Below are positions 45,969 to 56,623 of a stretch of 64,000 nt of DNA, one piece after another. Each line of letters opens with the position of its first letter. The stretch's first letter is position 1. The stretch is from Veronia nyctiphanis (GTDB lineage Bacteria; Pseudomonadota; Gammaproteobacteria; Enterobacterales; Vibrionaceae). A program made the position numbers and the translations under genes. Where the stretch lies: the NCBI RefSeq assembly GCF_004116385.1, contig NZ_PEIB01000014.1:1-64000 (forward strand), given 5' to 3'. The notes beneath the pieces were generated by a model. That model made no database searches. It was not told the DNA's origin and saw nothing but the letters and a program-made list of their open reading frames with translations.

Positions 45969-48074
45969 ATGAAAGCTGCTTTGCCGTTACTCAATAAGGT
46001 CCAAGAGAAAATCCCTTTCAAATATGAAGGGGGGATGCCAGCCATCGGTGCGCCAATCCTCGTATTGGCAACGCTGGCTATGGTGGTATTGCCAATGCCA
46101 CCTATGCTGCTCGACCTGATGTTCTCTTTTAACATTGCCCTTTCTCTGGTTGTGCTGCTGGTGACGGTCTATACCCGTCGCCCGTTAGACTTTGCTGCTT
46201 TCCCTACCGTTCTGCTTATCGCTACCTTGATGCGACTTGCGCTGAACGTCGCATCCACGCGTGTAGTCCTGCTACATGGTCATGAAGGGCCGGGCGCTGC
46301 CGGTCAGGTGATTGATGCCTTCGGTAACGTAGTTATCGGCGGTAACTATGCTGTTGGTCTTGTCGTCTTCCTTATCCTGATGATCATTAACTTTATGGTT
46401 GTCACAAAAGGTGCCGGGCGTATTTCCGAGGTATCTGCGCGTTTCACCCTTGATGCTTTACCCGGAAAGCAAATGGCAATTGATGCTGACTTGAATGCGG
46501 GATTGATTGATCAGGATCAGGCACGCCTTCGTCGTTCAGAAGTCACCAAAGAAGCGGACTTTTACGGCTCGATGGACGGTGCGTCAAAGTTTGTTAAAGG
46601 AGATGCAATCGCCGGCATCCTGATCCTTGTCATTAACATCCTCGGTGGCCTCAGCATCGGGATGATTCAACACGATGTCAGTTTCTCGAAAGCGATTGAA
46701 ATCTACACCCTGCTGACCATTGGTGATGGTCTGGTCGCGCAGATTCCATCGCTACTGCTGTCAATTGGCGCTGCAATCATGGTGACTCGTCAGAATACTG
46801 ACGAAGACATGGGGCAGCAGGTTGTCTTCCAGCTTATCGACAACCCTAAGGCACTGGTAATCGCAACGGGCATCTTGTTCGTTATGGGTGTTGTTCCGGG
46901 CATGCCACACGTTCCGTTCCTTTTCTTGGCATTTATTTGCGGTAGCTTCTCTTATTGGAAAATCCGTCAGCAGAAAAAAGCCAAAGAGGCTGATGAAGCT
47001 GAACCTGCTACCGACATGGTTGCGCCTAAGCCAAAAGAGCTGTCTTGGGATGATGTGATGCCTGTTGATGTGATTGGCTTGGAAGTCGGTTATCGACTGA
47101 TTTCCATGGTAGACCGAGATCAGGGCGGTGAACTGCTTGACCGTGTAAAAGGGGTGCGCAAGAAATTGTCACAGGACTTTGGTTTCCTCATCCCAGCGGT
47201 TCATATTCGTGACAACCTTGAGTTACCGCCTAACAGCTATCGCATTACCTTGATGGGGGTTGCCGCAGGCTCGGCAGATATTCGTCCAGACATGGAGCTG
47301 GCAATCAACCCGGGGCAAGTATTTGGCCCGCTTGACGGCGAGCAAACCCAAGACCCGGCGTTTGGTCTTGATGCTGTCTGGATTGACAAAAAGCAGCGTG
47401 AACATGCGCAAGCGTTGGGTTATACCGTGGTTGATTCCGCCACGGTATTGGCGACTCACCTTAGCCAGTTGCTGACTAATAACGCAGAGCGCTTGTTGGG
47501 GCATGAGGAAGCGCAGAACCTGATTGACCTTCTGGGTAAACAAGCCCCACGCCTGACGGAAGGTTTGATACCGGATTTGTTAACTCTGGGAGCCATCGTA
47601 AAAGTACTGCAGAACCTACTTAACGAGGCGATTCCAATCCGTGATATCAGGACGATTGTACAGACACTTTCTGAGTACGCGCCGAAGAGTCAAGATCCTG
47701 ACATTTTGACTGCCGCTGTCAGAATCTCGTTACGTCGAATGATTGTTCAGGAAATCAACGGCATAGAACCAGAATTACCTGTTATTACTCTGGCTCCTGA
47801 GCTGGAACAGATATTGCATAAAACAATGCAGGCAGCGGGTGGTGAGTCCACGGGTATTGAACCGGGACTTGCAGAACGCTTGCAACAGTCGTTATCAGAA
47901 GCGACTCAGCAACAAGAACTCCAGGGTGAGCCTGCGGTGTTGCTGACATCAGGTGTACTGAGAGCGACGCTGGCTAAGTTTGTTAAAAATACGATTCCGG
48001 CACTGCGTGTTCTGTCTTATCAGGAAGTACCGGATGAAAAACAAATCAGAATAGTGAACGCCGTTGGCAACTGA
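45969..48074 (+). CDS. flhA: Flagellar export gate protein FlhA
   Basis: FlhA is the major export gate component, forming a nine-membered cytoplasmic ring. The chosen ATG gives 701 residues; an in-frame start at 45921 would fall in the promoter. The N-terminal half has eight membrane segments with the FHIPEP-type signature (RPLDFAAFPTVLLIATLMRL, ALNVASTRVVLL). The C-terminal half is the cytoplasmic ring domain with LEVGYRLISMVDRDQGGELL. It heads the flhA-flhF-flhG-fliA-che operon. No strong ribosome site is visible. Confidence 0.96.
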   Translation: MKAALPLLNKVQEKIPFKYEGGMPAIGAPILVLATLAMVVLPMPPMLLDLMFSFNIALSLVVLLVTVYTRRPLDFAAFPTVLLIATLMRLALNVASTRVVLLHGHEGPGAAGQVIDAFGNVVIGGNYAVGLVVFLILMIINFMVVTKGAGRISEVSARFTLDALPGKQMAIDADLNAGLIDQDQARLRRSEVTKEADFYGSMDGASKFVKGDAIAGILILVINILGGLSIGMIQHDVSFSKAIEIYTLLTIGDGLVAQIPSLLLSIGAAIMVTRQNTDEDMGQQVVFQLIDNPKALVIATGILFVMGVVPGMPHVPFLFLAFICGSFSYWKIRQQKKAKEADEAEPATDMVAPKPKELSWDDVMPVDVIGLEVGYRLISMVDRDQGGELLDRVKGVRKKLSQDFGFLIPAVHIRDNLELPPNSYRITLMGVAAGSADIRPDMELAINPGQVFGPLDGEQTQDPAFGLDAVWIDKKQREHAQALGYTVVDSATVLATHLSQLLTNNAERLLGHEEAQNLIDLLGKQAPRLTEGLIPDLLTLGAIVKVLQNLLNEAIPIRDIRTIVQTLSEYAPKSQDPDILTAAVRISLRRMIVQEINGIEPELPVITLAPELEQILHKTMQAAGGESTGIEPGLAERLQQSLSEATQQQELQGEPAVLLTSGVLRATLAKFVKNTIPALRVLSYQEVPDEKQIRIVNAVGN

Positions 48075-48104
48075 TGTTTGAATCAGTGATGTGAGACAAA
48101 GAAT

Positions 48105-49737
48105 TTGAAGATTAAACGATTTTTTGCAAAAGACATGAGAACAGCGCTAAGCCAAGTGAAAGAGTCACTGGGCTCTGATGCTGTCATTATGTCTAACAAG
48201 AAGGTCACTGGTGGCGTCGAAATTGTCGCTGCAATTGATACCGAGACATCACCCAGTGACAGCCGTAAGGAAGCTGTTCGCTCGCAGGTCGCACAGGCCA
48301 TGGGCGAGAAGCAGCGCCGTCTTGCCGATGACAAAGTGGATATCCGCTCTCGTCAGCAAGATGAAAATCCTGCGCAAGCCTCCTTAAGCAGCAAGTTTTC
48401 ATCACTGCTGAACCGTTATCAAGGAGAGCCTGAGCCTGCGCTTCAGCAGCAAGACTCAGCGCCAGCGGATAGCCTAAAAAGTTTGTTGGCACGTCAGCAA
48501 AATGCGGGTCAGAGCGCGGGGCAAAAAGCACCTGCGCAAAATGCTCCTTCACCAAAGTCCCCACAAGGTGGTCTGACGCGTACTCGTAATCATAACCATG
48601 CCTTCGGTGGCGATTACGAGCGCCAGCAACAGGAAAAGAGTCAGAAACTCGACAGTCTGTATCGCCAGAAAATGAAAAGTCAGGGGCGTGGCGAAGGTCT
48701 CCCTGCTCTGAGAAGAGAGCAGGAGCGTGGTGGCCTGAGAGGCGCTGAAATCCTCGCGAGGGCGGGTTGACTGATCCACGCGCGGCGGTGGGAATAATGG
48801 AGAGATGGAGGCCATGAAAAAAGAAATGGCTTCTATCCGAAATCTTCTTGAACATCAATTATCCGGTCTAATGTGGCAGGAAGTTGAACGCAAAGAACCG
48901 TTGCGCGCCATGCTGATAAAACGGCTTGAAGCGATGGGACTTTCTCCCTTCCTGTCTGACCAGCTTGCGGGATATATCCCTGAAGATACACCTGCTGCTG
49001 AAGCGTGGACGGCAGTCACTGAGCTGTTGACAGATCAGGTGATCACCAGTGACGGAAACATTTTAGAACATGGCGGTGTGATAGCACTGCTGGGGCCAAC
49101 AGGCGTCGGTAAAACGACGACTATTGCCAAGCTTGCTGCACGTGCAGCGATGGACTTCGGCCCTGAAGAAATAGCACTGGTTACGACAGATACCTATCGT
49201 ATCGGTGCACATGAACAGCTTTCGACGTACGGAAGAATTTTGGGTTGTCCGGTAAAAATTGCAAAAGATGCAGACGAACTGGCCGATATATTGTATCAGC
49301 TACGGCATCGCCGTTTAGTGTTTGTTGATACCGCAGGCATGGGCCAAAGGGATATTCGCCTCACTGAGCAGTTAGATACGCTGATTCAGAATAGCGGATC
49401 GCACATACGAAGCCTATTGGTACTGCCAGCAACCGCACAGCGTAAAGTGCTACAGGAAACCATAGATCATTTCCGTCGAATACCTTTATCTGGATGCGTC
49501 CTCACTAAACTGGACGAATCCTTAAGTCTGGGTGAACTTCTGAGTGTCACCATTGAAAATGCGCTTCCGGTTACCTTTCTCGCTGATGGTCAGCGGGTTC
49601 CGGAAGATATCCGTCATGCCAGTGGGCAGTATCTGGTCGCTAAGGCCAGTGAACTTTTAGACAGTGACAATGAGCAACAGCACACTTTCTGGAGCCATGA
49701 TGTACCAGAGTCAAACTCGGCAGATTTCTATGATTGA
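48105..49737 (+). pseudogene. flhF: Polar flagellum GTPase FlhF, frame broken by two missing bases
   Basis: FlhF is an SRP-type GTPase that sets the polar site and, with FlhG, the number of flagella. Translation starts at TTG (MKIKRFFAKDMRTALSQVKE). After the B domain and a Gln-rich linker, the frame slips at about 48764 and again at about 48786. Between the two, LTDPRAAVG reads in the third frame; after the second, GGNNGEMEAMKKEMASIRNL leads into LEHQLSGLMWQE and the G domain, with P-loop GPTGVGKTTT (about 331-340), DTYRIGAHEQL and DTAGMGQRD. Repaired length about 544 residues. It overlaps flhG by 38 bases. Confidence 0.9.
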
Positions 49738-50617
49738 GAGCACCATGCAGGATCAAGCCAGCGGCCTCCGCCGTATGAGGAGTCCAACACGGACCAAAGT
49801 CATTACAGTGACCGGCGGAAAGGGCGGTGTAGGTAAAACAAACATTACGCTTAATATGGCGGTAGCCATGGCTAAATCTGGAAAGAAAGTCATGGTTCTT
49901 GATGCAGACCTTGGCCTTGCCAACGTAGATGTGCTACTTGGACTTCGCGTAGGCAAGAATCTTTCTCATGTCATGCAAGGATTATGTGATCTTAAGGACG
50001 TTATCGTCGAAGGTCCGCATGGTATGAAAATTATTCCTGCTTCATCTGGCATGCAGGGAATGACGGAATTGTCTCCCGCTCAACATGGCGGTTTGATTAG
50101 AGCATTTGGCACACTGGATGAAGAGATTGACGTCTTGCTGGTCGATACTGCGGCGGGCATATCAGATATGGTGCTCAGCTTCTCACGAGCAGCGCAGGAT
50201 GTGTTAATTGTTGTTTGCGATGAGCCAACATCAATCACTGATGCATATGCGTTAATCAAGCTTTTGAGCCGGGAACATGGGGTAACACGATTCAAAGTTG
50301 TTGCCAATATGGTCAGGAGTTACCGCGAAGGGCGAGATTTGTTCACAAAATTAACCCGGGTAACAGAAAGATTTTTAAATGCTAATCTAGAATTAGTAGC
50401 ATGTGTTCCAATTGATGAACGAGTACGTCAGTCGGTAAGAAGACAAAAAGTCGTTGTGGATGCATACCCAAGCTGCCCTGCCGCTCATGCACTTACTGCA
50501 TTGTCGAGCAAAGCGCTGACTTGGCCCATACCACATAGCCCAAGTGGCCATTTGGAATTTTTTGTTGAGCGTTTGCTGGTAAGAGAAGAACTTCCGGGGG
50601 ACGTCCAGAGTGAATAG
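49700..50617 (+). CDS. flhG: Flagellar number regulator FlhG (FleN, MinD-like ATPase)
   Basis: FlhG limits flagellar number by stimulating FlhF GTPase and restraining FlrA. It is a MinD/ParA-type ATPase of about 305 residues with the deviant Walker A TGGKGGVGKTN, VMVLDADLGLANVDVLLGLR and LLVDTAAGISDMV. The N-terminal segment DQASGLRRM is the conserved DQAxxLR activator helix. Several ATGs are possible; 49700 has GGAG at 5-base spacing, and 49730 is another candidate. Confidence 0.93.
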   Translation: MYQSQTRQISMIESTMQDQASGLRRMRSPTRTKVITVTGGKGGVGKTNITLNMAVAMAKSGKKVMVLDADLGLANVDVLLGLRVGKNLSHVMQGLCDLKDVIVEGPHGMKIIPASSGMQGMTELSPAQHGGLIRAFGTLDEEIDVLLVDTAAGISDMVLSFSRAAQDVLIVVCDEPTSITDAYALIKLLSREHGVTRFKVVANMVRSYREGRDLFTKLTRVTERFLNANLELVACVPIDERVRQSVRRQKVVVDAYPSCPAAHALTALSSKALTWPIPHSPSGHLEFFVERLLVREELPGDVQSE

Positions 50618-51332
50618 AGCATTGACCTATAATCGAACTGGAACCGCGCCGGATGCTCTCATTGCACAGTATTCGTCATTGGTAAAACGCATTGCACATC
50701 ATATAATTGCGCGCCTGCCGCCCAATGTTCAGGTAGAAGATTTGATTCAGGCGGGCATGGTTGGACTGATCGAAGCGAAGCAAAACTATGATCCGTCAAA
50801 GGGAGCAAGTTTTGAAACTTATGCGGGAATCCGTATACGGGGTGCCATGCTCGACGATATTCGTCGGGGAGATTGGGTACCGAGATCAGTTCACAAAAAT
50901 AACCGCCAGATTGGCGAAGCGATTGCTGTGCTGGAGAACGAACTGGGTCGCGACCCCAAAGATAACGAAATCGCAGAGCGGTTAGGTATGTCACTGGCGC
51001 AGTATCACCAGGCACAGACTGACATAAATAATGGCCGATTAGTTGGCATGGAAGACCTAGGAATTACCGAAGAAGTGTATTCCGTAGGCGGTCAACACGA
51101 AGAGAATTTAACTTTTCAGGAAGTTTCAGATGGTAGCTTTAAATCGCATCTCGCGGACGCTATCAAGAAACTACCAGAGAGGGAAGCACTGGTCCTGTCC
51201 CTTTATTACGATGAGGAACTCAACCTCAAAGAGATAGGTGCCATTATAGGGGTTAGCGAATCCCGAGTTTGCCAGATTCAAAATCAGGCAATGCAGCGGT
51301 TACGAACCAAGCTATCAGCTTGGTCGAATTAA
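50610..51332 (+). CDS. fliA: Flagellar sigma factor FliA (sigma28)
   Basis: FliA directs RNA polymerase to late flagellar genes; candidate targets here are the sites at 5212, 15693, 22983 and 24318. It is held by FlgM. It has 240 residues starting at GTG. Region 2 is VEDLIQAGMVGLIEAKQNYD and FETYAGIRIRGAMLDDIR; region 4 carries LNLKEIGAIIGVSESRVCQI. It overlaps flhG by 8 bases. Confidence 0.97.
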   Translation: MNRALTYNRTGTAPDALIAQYSSLVKRIAHHIIARLPPNVQVEDLIQAGMVGLIEAKQNYDPSKGASFETYAGIRIRGAMLDDIRRGDWVPRSVHKNNRQIGEAIAVLENELGRDPKDNEIAERLGMSLAQYHQAQTDINNGRLVGMEDLGITEEVYSVGGQHEENLTFQEVSDGSFKSHLADAIKKLPEREALVLSLYYDEELNLKEIGAIIGVSESRVCQIQNQAMQRLRTKLSAWSN

Positions 51333-51367
51333 GTTTACAACAATAAGAGACCTCACCGGAGGCAACT

Positions 51368-51748
51368 TTGAACACTAATATGAAAATCCTCGTTGTTGAT
51401 GATTTCTCAACAATGCGCCGTATCGTCAAAAATCTTCTTCGTGATTTAGGATTTAACAATACAGTTGAAGCCGATGACGGTTTGACTGCTTTACCGATCT
51501 TAAAGCAGGGTGGGATTGATTTCGTCGTAACGGATTGGAACATGCCGGGCATGCAGGGTATTGAGCTGCTCAAGCATATTCGTGCCGATGAATCGCTGCG
51601 CCATTTGCCAGTCTTGATGATCACTGCTGAGGCTAAACGAGAGCAAATCGTTGAAGCCGCACAAGCTGGTGTTAATGGCTATATCGTTAAACCATTCACT
51701 GCTGCAACGCTCAAAGAGAAACTGGACAAGATTTTCGAGCGCATGTAA
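51368..51748 (+). CDS. cheY: Chemotaxis response regulator CheY
   Basis: CheY-P, made by CheA, binds FliM and FliN to change motor rotation. It has 126 residues with Asp11/Asp12, phospho-acceptor Asp56 (VVTDWNMPG), Thr86 and Lys108 (VKPF). The TTG start follows CGGAGG by 5 bases and gives [12 protein letters not shown]; the internal ATG at 51380 is 17 bases from that site. Length and C-terminus match Vibrio CheY closely. Confidence 0.97.
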   Translation: MNTNMKILVVDDFSTMRRIVKNLLRDLGFNNTVEADDGLTALPILKQGGIDFVVTDWNMPGMQGIELLKHIRADESLRHLPVLMITAEAKREQIVEAAQAGVNGYIVKPFTAATLKEKLDKIFERM

Positions 51749-51780
51749 TCCCTGTTCCTGCAGTTAAGGATAATAGGTAA

Positions 51781-52533
51781 ATGATTTCACTCGACCAAGC
51801 GAGAGAGCTGGTCAGTTTACTCGAGGATGGGAAGCAGGAAGATGCGAATGCAATGCTTGCGTCGCTCGTCGATGATGCGAGTAACCCGCTCTTCAACGAG
51901 GTCGGAAAACTGACACGGCAATTACATAACTCACTGACAAACTTCAGCCTTGATCGAAGAGTCAGTGACCTGGCAACCAGTGAAATTCCGGATGCCAAAG
52001 ACAGATTAAATTTTGTCATTGAGAAAACTGAGACAGCGGCCAACCGCACCATGGATGCGGTTGAAGCAACGCTTCCGATAGCGGACAACTTATCAACGTG
52101 TCTGTCTCAGGTTCGCCCTCAATGGAATGCGTTAATGAGCGGAAGAATCGAACTCGACCGCTTCAAAGAATTGTGTCACCAAATCGACGGTCTACTCGGA
52201 CAGGTTGAAGGTGATACAACAACGCTGCAAAGCCAGTTACACGAAATCCTGATGGCTCAGGATTTTCAGGATTTGACCGGACAGGTTATCCGTCGCGTGA
52301 TTGATTTGGTACACGAGGTAGAACATCAGCTTGTTGAGATACTGACAGCATTTGGTATGCATCAACATGATGAGAAGAGTGAGCACCCAGCTGTTTCAGT
52401 TGAGAGTGTAAGCAAAGAAGAGTCTGCCGTTATGGCGGAAGGACCGATTGTTAACGAACAAGAGCGTCAAGACAAAGCAGTGATGCAAAGTCAGGACGAC
52501 GTTGACGATTTGCTCTCCAGCCTTGGGTTTTAG
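51781..52533 (+). CDS. cheZ: CheY-P phosphatase CheZ
   Basis: CheZ speeds dephosphorylation of CheY-P. It has 250 residues, mostly a long helical hairpin, with the active-site segment ILMAQDFQDLTGQVIRRVID carrying the Asp and Gln used in catalysis. The C-terminus ends DVDDLLSSLGF, the CheY-binding peptide type. It lies between cheY and cheA with short gaps. Confidence 0.96.
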   Translation: MISLDQARELVSLLEDGKQEDANAMLASLVDDASNPLFNEVGKLTRQLHNSLTNFSLDRRVSDLATSEIPDAKDRLNFVIEKTETAANRTMDAVEATLPIADNLSTCLSQVRPQWNALMSGRIELDRFKELCHQIDGLLGQVEGDTTTLQSQLHEILMAQDFQDLTGQVIRRVIDLVHEVEHQLVEILTAFGMHQHDEKSEHPAVSVESVSKEESAVMAEGPIVNEQERQDKAVMQSQDDVDDLLSSLGF

Positions 52534-52542
52534 GGGTGAGAT

Positions 52543-54681
52543 ATGAGTTTTGATATGGATGAAGAAATCCTGCAGGACTTCCTGATTGAAGCAGGTGAAA
52601 TACTTGAACTGCTTTCGGAACAGTTAGTCGACTTGGAAAAAACGCCGGAAGACAGAGATCTTCTCAACGCGATTTTCCGGGGTTTCCACACCGTTAAAGG
52701 TGGTGCAGGTTTCTTATCACTGACTGAGCTGGTTGAGACCTGTCATGGTGCAGAAAACATTTTTGATAACCTCAGAAATGGTGGCCGTGAACTGACATCT
52801 GAAGTGATGGATATCATTCTTCAGGCGCTTGATACGGTCAACGAACAGTTTGCTGCTGTTCAACAACAATCTGATGTCCCGGCCGCTGATCCTGAATTGA
52901 TTTCTGCACTTCACCGCTACAGCAAACCTGCATCTGAAGATGAAGATACTGCGCCTGCCGCTGAGGCCGAACCAGAGCCCGAACCAGAGCCTGAAGTTAT
53001 TGCTGAAGCTGATGATGCGATTGCGGGCGATTCTGTTGATGAAATCACTGATGATGAATTCGATAAACTCTTGGATCAGCTTCATGGTCAAGGCCAAGGG
53101 CCTGCTGTTGGTAAGAGTGAGCCTGATGTCGTCGCTGATACCAAAGCCGAGTCTGGCGATATTACTGACGACGAATTCGACAAGCTTTTGGATGAATTGC
53201 ATGGTGCTGGTAACGGTCCTTTGAATGGATCTGACGGCGACGCCAATTCGGACGATAAGAGTGCACCTCAGTCTTCTTCGGTAGAGAGTCCTTCTTCTGA
53301 CGAAATTACCGATGACGAATTTGAGAAACTACTCGATGACTTGCACGGTAAAGGTCAAGGTCCAAAAATCGACGCTGCAGACGCACCGAAAGAAGAAGCC
53401 AAAGTAGAAGAAAAGCCGAAACCTGCACCAAAACCTGAGCCGAAACCAGAAGCTAAGCCTCCCGTTGCCGCAGCCAAAGCGCCAGCTGTTGTCGAAGAGA
53501 AAAAAGCCGCCCCTCAGGCTGAGCAAACTGTCCGTGTTAACACATCAACGCTTGATGAAATCATGAACATGGTCGGTGAGCTGGTATTGGCACGTAACCG
53601 ATTGGTGAACCTTGCGCAGAGTCTGGGTGATGAAAACATGTCACGTGCAGTGACAGAGCTAGATGTCACTACCACTGACTTGCAAAACTCGGTCATGAAA
53701 ACGCGGATGCAGCCAGTTAAGAAAGTGTTTGGTCGATTCCCACGCGTTGTTCGTGATTTGGCACGAAGCCTCAAAAAAGAGATCGTGTTGGAAATGCGTG
53801 GCGAAGAGACTGATCTTGACAAAAACTTGGTTGAAGCGCTTGCCGATCCAATGGTTCACTTGGTCAGGAACTCGGTAGACCACGGCATTGAGATGCCAGA
53901 CGTCCGTGAAGCGAACGATAAGCCAAGAGTGGGTACGGTCACTCTCTCAGCGTCGCAAGAAGGGGATCATATTCTGTTGACCATCGAAGATGATGGTGGC
54001 GGTATGGATCCAGATAAGCTTCGAGATATCGCGGTCAATCGCGGGGTACTTGATGCCGATGCCGCTGCACGTTTGACTGATAACGAAGCTTACAACCTGA
54101 TTTTTGCACCGGGTTTCTCAACCAAGACCGAGATATCAGATATTTCAGGTCGTGGTGTGGGAATGGACGTGGTTAAGACGGCTATTTCCCAGCTTAACGG
54201 TACAATCAACATTGACTCTAAGCTTGGGCGTGGCACCCGAATTGAAATCAAGGTACCTTTGACGTTGGCAATACTGCCAACCTTAATGGTCGGGGTCGGA
54301 AGCAATCCGTTTGCTTTCCCACTGTCAAATGTATCCGAGATTATTCCGCTTAATCTGGAGAGAACAAATACAGTTGACGGACAGCTCACACTGATTGTTC
54401 GTGAACGGGCATTACCTCTGTTTTACTTACGTGACTGGCTGTGTCCTTGGGATACCTCAGGAAAGGAGCACGGTCATGTTGTTATCATTCAGGTCGGTCA
54501 TCAGCCAGTTGCCTTTGTTGTCGACTCGCTGTTTGGTCAGGAAGAGGTCGTTATCAAGCCTCTCGATACCTTGCTACAGGGGACGCCGGGAATGGCTGGA
54601 GCAACGATTACCAGTGACGGACACATTGCCTTGATTCTTGATGTGCCAAACTTGCTTCAGCGCTATGCCGGGCGGCACTAG
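52543..54681 (+). CDS. cheA: Chemotaxis histidine kinase CheA
   Basis: CheA is the receptor-coupled kinase that phosphorylates CheY and CheB. It has 712 residues: P1 with His49 ([13 protein letters not shown]), a long acidic linker, the dimerisation domain ([20 protein letters not shown]), the HATPase domain with [12 protein letters not shown], and a C-terminal CheW-like domain. The region after P1 (about 166-274) holds three copies of a 21-22-residue motif [20 protein letters not shown]. Vibrio CheA has a localisation domain (LID) in this part that takes part in ParP-dependent polar placement; equating the repeats with it is inference. Confidence 0.97.
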   Translation: MSFDMDEEILQDFLIEAGEILELLSEQLVDLEKTPEDRDLLNAIFRGFHTVKGGAGFLSLTELVETCHGAENIFDNLRNGGRELTSEVMDIILQALDTVNEQFAAVQQQSDVPAADPELISALHRYSKPASEDEDTAPAAEAEPEPEPEPEVIAEADDAIAGDSVDEITDDEFDKLLDQLHGQGQGPAVGKSEPDVVADTKAESGDITDDEFDKLLDELHGAGNGPLNGSDGDANSDDKSAPQSSSVESPSSDEITDDEFEKLLDDLHGKGQGPKIDAADAPKEEAKVEEKPKPAPKPEPKPEAKPPVAAAKAPAVVEEKKAAPQAEQTVRVNTSTLDEIMNMVGELVLARNRLVNLAQSLGDENMSRAVTELDVTTTDLQNSVMKTRMQPVKKVFGRFPRVVRDLARSLKKEIVLEMRGEETDLDKNLVEALADPMVHLVRNSVDHGIEMPDVREANDKPRVGTVTLSASQEGDHILLTIEDDGGGMDPDKLRDIAVNRGVLDADAAARLTDNEAYNLIFAPGFSTKTEISDISGRGVGMDVVKTAISQLNGTINIDSKLGRGTRIEIKVPLTLAILPTLMVGVGSNPFAFPLSNVSEIIPLNLERTNTVDGQLTLIVRERALPLFYLRDWLCPWDTSGKEHGHVVIIQVGHQPVAFVVDSLFGQEEVVIKPLDTLLQGTPGMAGATITSDGHIALILDVPNLLQRYAGRH
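53038..53364 (+). repeat. Triple DEITDDEF-type repeat within cheA
   Basis: Copies lie at 53038-53103, 53158-53220 and 53299-53364, each encoding D(E)ITDDEF[DE]KLLD.LHG.G.GP. Amino acids are far better conserved than the spacers between them, which suggests a repeated binding peptide. Confidence 0.9.
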
Positions 54682-54695
54682 AAAGAAGGAAACAC

Positions 54696-55835
54696 ATGAC
54701 ACTTAAAGTACTGGTGGTGGACGATTCGAGTTTTTTCCGCCGCCGAGTGAGTGAAATCATTAACGGAGACCCTCGCCTCGAAGTTATTGACTGTGCTGTC
54801 AATGGCAGAGAGGCAATAGATAAAACAGTTCAGCTAAAGCCGGATGTCATCACTATGGACATAGAGATGCCGGTCATGGATGGGATAACGTCTGTCAGGG
54901 AAATCATGAGACAGCAGCCTACGCCAATTCTGATGTTTTCATCCCTGACACATGAGGGTGCCAAAGCTACGCTAGACGCATTGGATGCGGGTGCATTGGA
55001 CTTTCTGCCAAAGAAGTTCGAGGACATTGCGTGCAACCGTGATGAAGCTGTGAGCCTTTTGCAAAACAGAGTGCGTGAAATTGCCCGCAAAGGTATTTTC
55101 ATGAGACGTGCCAGCCCTGCAAGCTCAACTCTGGCTTCGTCTCCTGCACTCGATGCGAGAAAAGAGCCAACGTTACCCAAACGTCCTCTTACAGACAAGT
55201 TGAATTCAGCCAAGCCGACACCGAAACGGGTTGCTGGCTCATTTCAAGCATCTGGCAAGCGATACCAGTTACTTGCTATAGGGACATCGACGGGCGGACC
55301 AGTTGCACTGCAAAAAGTGTTGTCAGCGTTACCTGCGAATTTCCCGATCCCCATTGTTCTTGTGCAACATATGCCAGCGACATTTACCGCTGCGTTTGCA
55401 ACGAGGCTGAACGGTCTGTGTAAAATCACAGTCAAAGAAGCTGAAGACGGTGAATCTATCAGGCCAGGATGTGCTTATCTGGCGCCAGGTGGCCTGCAAA
55501 TGATGGTTGACGGTCGTCCTGGTTCTTCCCGCATCAAGCTTGTCGACGGCGGGGATCGAATGAACTATAAGCCGTGTGTCGATGTTACTTTTGGCTCGGC
55601 TGCAAAAATTTATGGGAACAGTGTTCTGTCAATTATCATGACAGGGATGGGCGCTGACGGTCGTGAAGGCTCAAGAATGTTGAAATCTGCAGGGTCCACA
55701 ATATGGGCCCAAGATGCAGATTCTTGTGTCGTTTATGGAATGCCTCAGGCGGTAGCTAAAGAGGGGATCTCTTCAGAAGATTTACCGTTGGATCGCATCG
55801 CCGAGCGGATCAAAATCGAATTAAATCTCGTATAA
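54696..55835 (+). CDS. cheB: Chemoreceptor methylesterase CheB
   Basis: CheB removes methyl groups from chemoreceptors and is activated by CheA. It has 379 residues: a receiver domain with phospho-acceptor Asp55 ([13 protein letters not shown]), a linker, and a C-terminal methylesterase domain with the catalytic Ser in [11 protein letters not shown], His in QHMPATFT and Asp in [11 protein letters not shown]. It follows cheA after 14 bases. Confidence 0.97.
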   Translation: MTLKVLVVDDSSFFRRRVSEIINGDPRLEVIDCAVNGREAIDKTVQLKPDVITMDIEMPVMDGITSVREIMRQQPTPILMFSSLTHEGAKATLDALDAGALDFLPKKFEDIACNRDEAVSLLQNRVREIARKGIFMRRASPASSTLASSPALDARKEPTLPKRPLTDKLNSAKPTPKRVAGSFQASGKRYQLLAIGTSTGGPVALQKVLSALPANFPIPIVLVQHMPATFTAAFATRLNGLCKITVKEAEDGESIRPGCAYLAPGGLQMMVDGRPGSSRIKLVDGGDRMNYKPCVDVTFGSAAKIYGNSVLSIIMTGMGADGREGSRMLKSAGSTIWAQDADSCVVYGMPQAVAKEGISSEDLPLDRIAERIKIELNLV

Positions 55836-55843
55836 GGGCAGGC

Positions 55844-56623
55844 GTGAAAGTCTGGAGTATTGCTAACCAAAAAGGTGGTGTTGGTAAAACAACGACCACA
55901 GTAACGTTAGCTGGCTTGTTGAGCCAGGCGGGAAAACGTGTTCTGCTGATTGATACCGATCCACATGCTTCCCTCACAACTTATCTGGGCTTTGACTCTG
56001 ATGAATTACCCGGCTCGCTGTTTGATTTATTTCAATTACCCAGAATAGATAGAGACACAGTTAAACCTTTGTTGCTGTCGACGGCATATGAAAACATTGA
56101 CCTTATGCCCTCTCACATGTCCCTGGCGACACTCGATCGCGCGATGGGAAACAGAGGTGGCATGGGTTTGATGTTGAAAAAGGCGTTAACCTGTCTTGAT
56201 GAAGAATATGATTATGCGCTGATCGATTGTCCGCCAATACTTGGTGTGATGATGGTCAATGCGCTGGCTGCGAGCCACCGAATCATCATTCCTGTACAGA
56301 CAGAATTTTTAGCAATGAAAGGCCTCGAACGCATGATGCGTACGTTACAAATCATGCAGAAATCACGTTCTTCAGGCTTCAAGGTCACGGTTGTTCCTAC
56401 TATGTATGACAAACGTACCCGCGCGTCACTCGAAACATTGCAGCAGTTGAAATCAATGTACCCAGATAATGTGTGGGCTTCTGCTGTGCCGATTGACACC
56501 AAATTTCGTGATGCCAGCCTAAAAAGTATGCCACCGTCTTATTACTCGAAAAATTGCCGGGGAGTTTTCGCTTACCATACCTTACTAAGGTACTTAGAGC
56601 GTTTAGAGCAGGATGAAAAATAA
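55844..56623 (+). CDS. parC: ParA-like ATPase ParC (polar positioning of chemotaxis arrays)
   Basis: ParC is the Vibrio ParA-family ATPase that directs chemotaxis arrays to the pole; it has also been annotated as soj. It has 259 residues, starts at GTG (MKVWSIANQKGGVGKTTTTV), and carries the deviant Walker A KGGVGKTTT, LLIDTDPHASLTTYLG and YALIDCPPILG. It overlaps parP by 11 bases. Confidence 0.92.
   Translation: MKVWSIANQKGGVGKTTTTVTLAGLLSQAGKRVLLIDTDPHASLTTYLGFDSDELPGSLFDLFQLPRIDRDTVKPLLLSTAYENIDLMPSHMSLATLDRAMGNRGGMGLMLKKALTCLDEEYDYALIDCPPILGVMMVNALAASHRIIIPVQTEFLAMKGLERMMRTLQIMQKSRSSGFKVTVVPTMYDKRTRASLETLQQLKSMYPDNVWASAVPIDTKFRDASLKSMPPSYYSKNCRGVFAYHTLLRYLERLEQDEK

Noticed and set aside
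48205-48858. Reverse-strand open frame of 217 codons across the flhF linker
   Set aside because: It opposes flhF, and its His/Ser-rich text reflects Gln/Glu codons of the linker.
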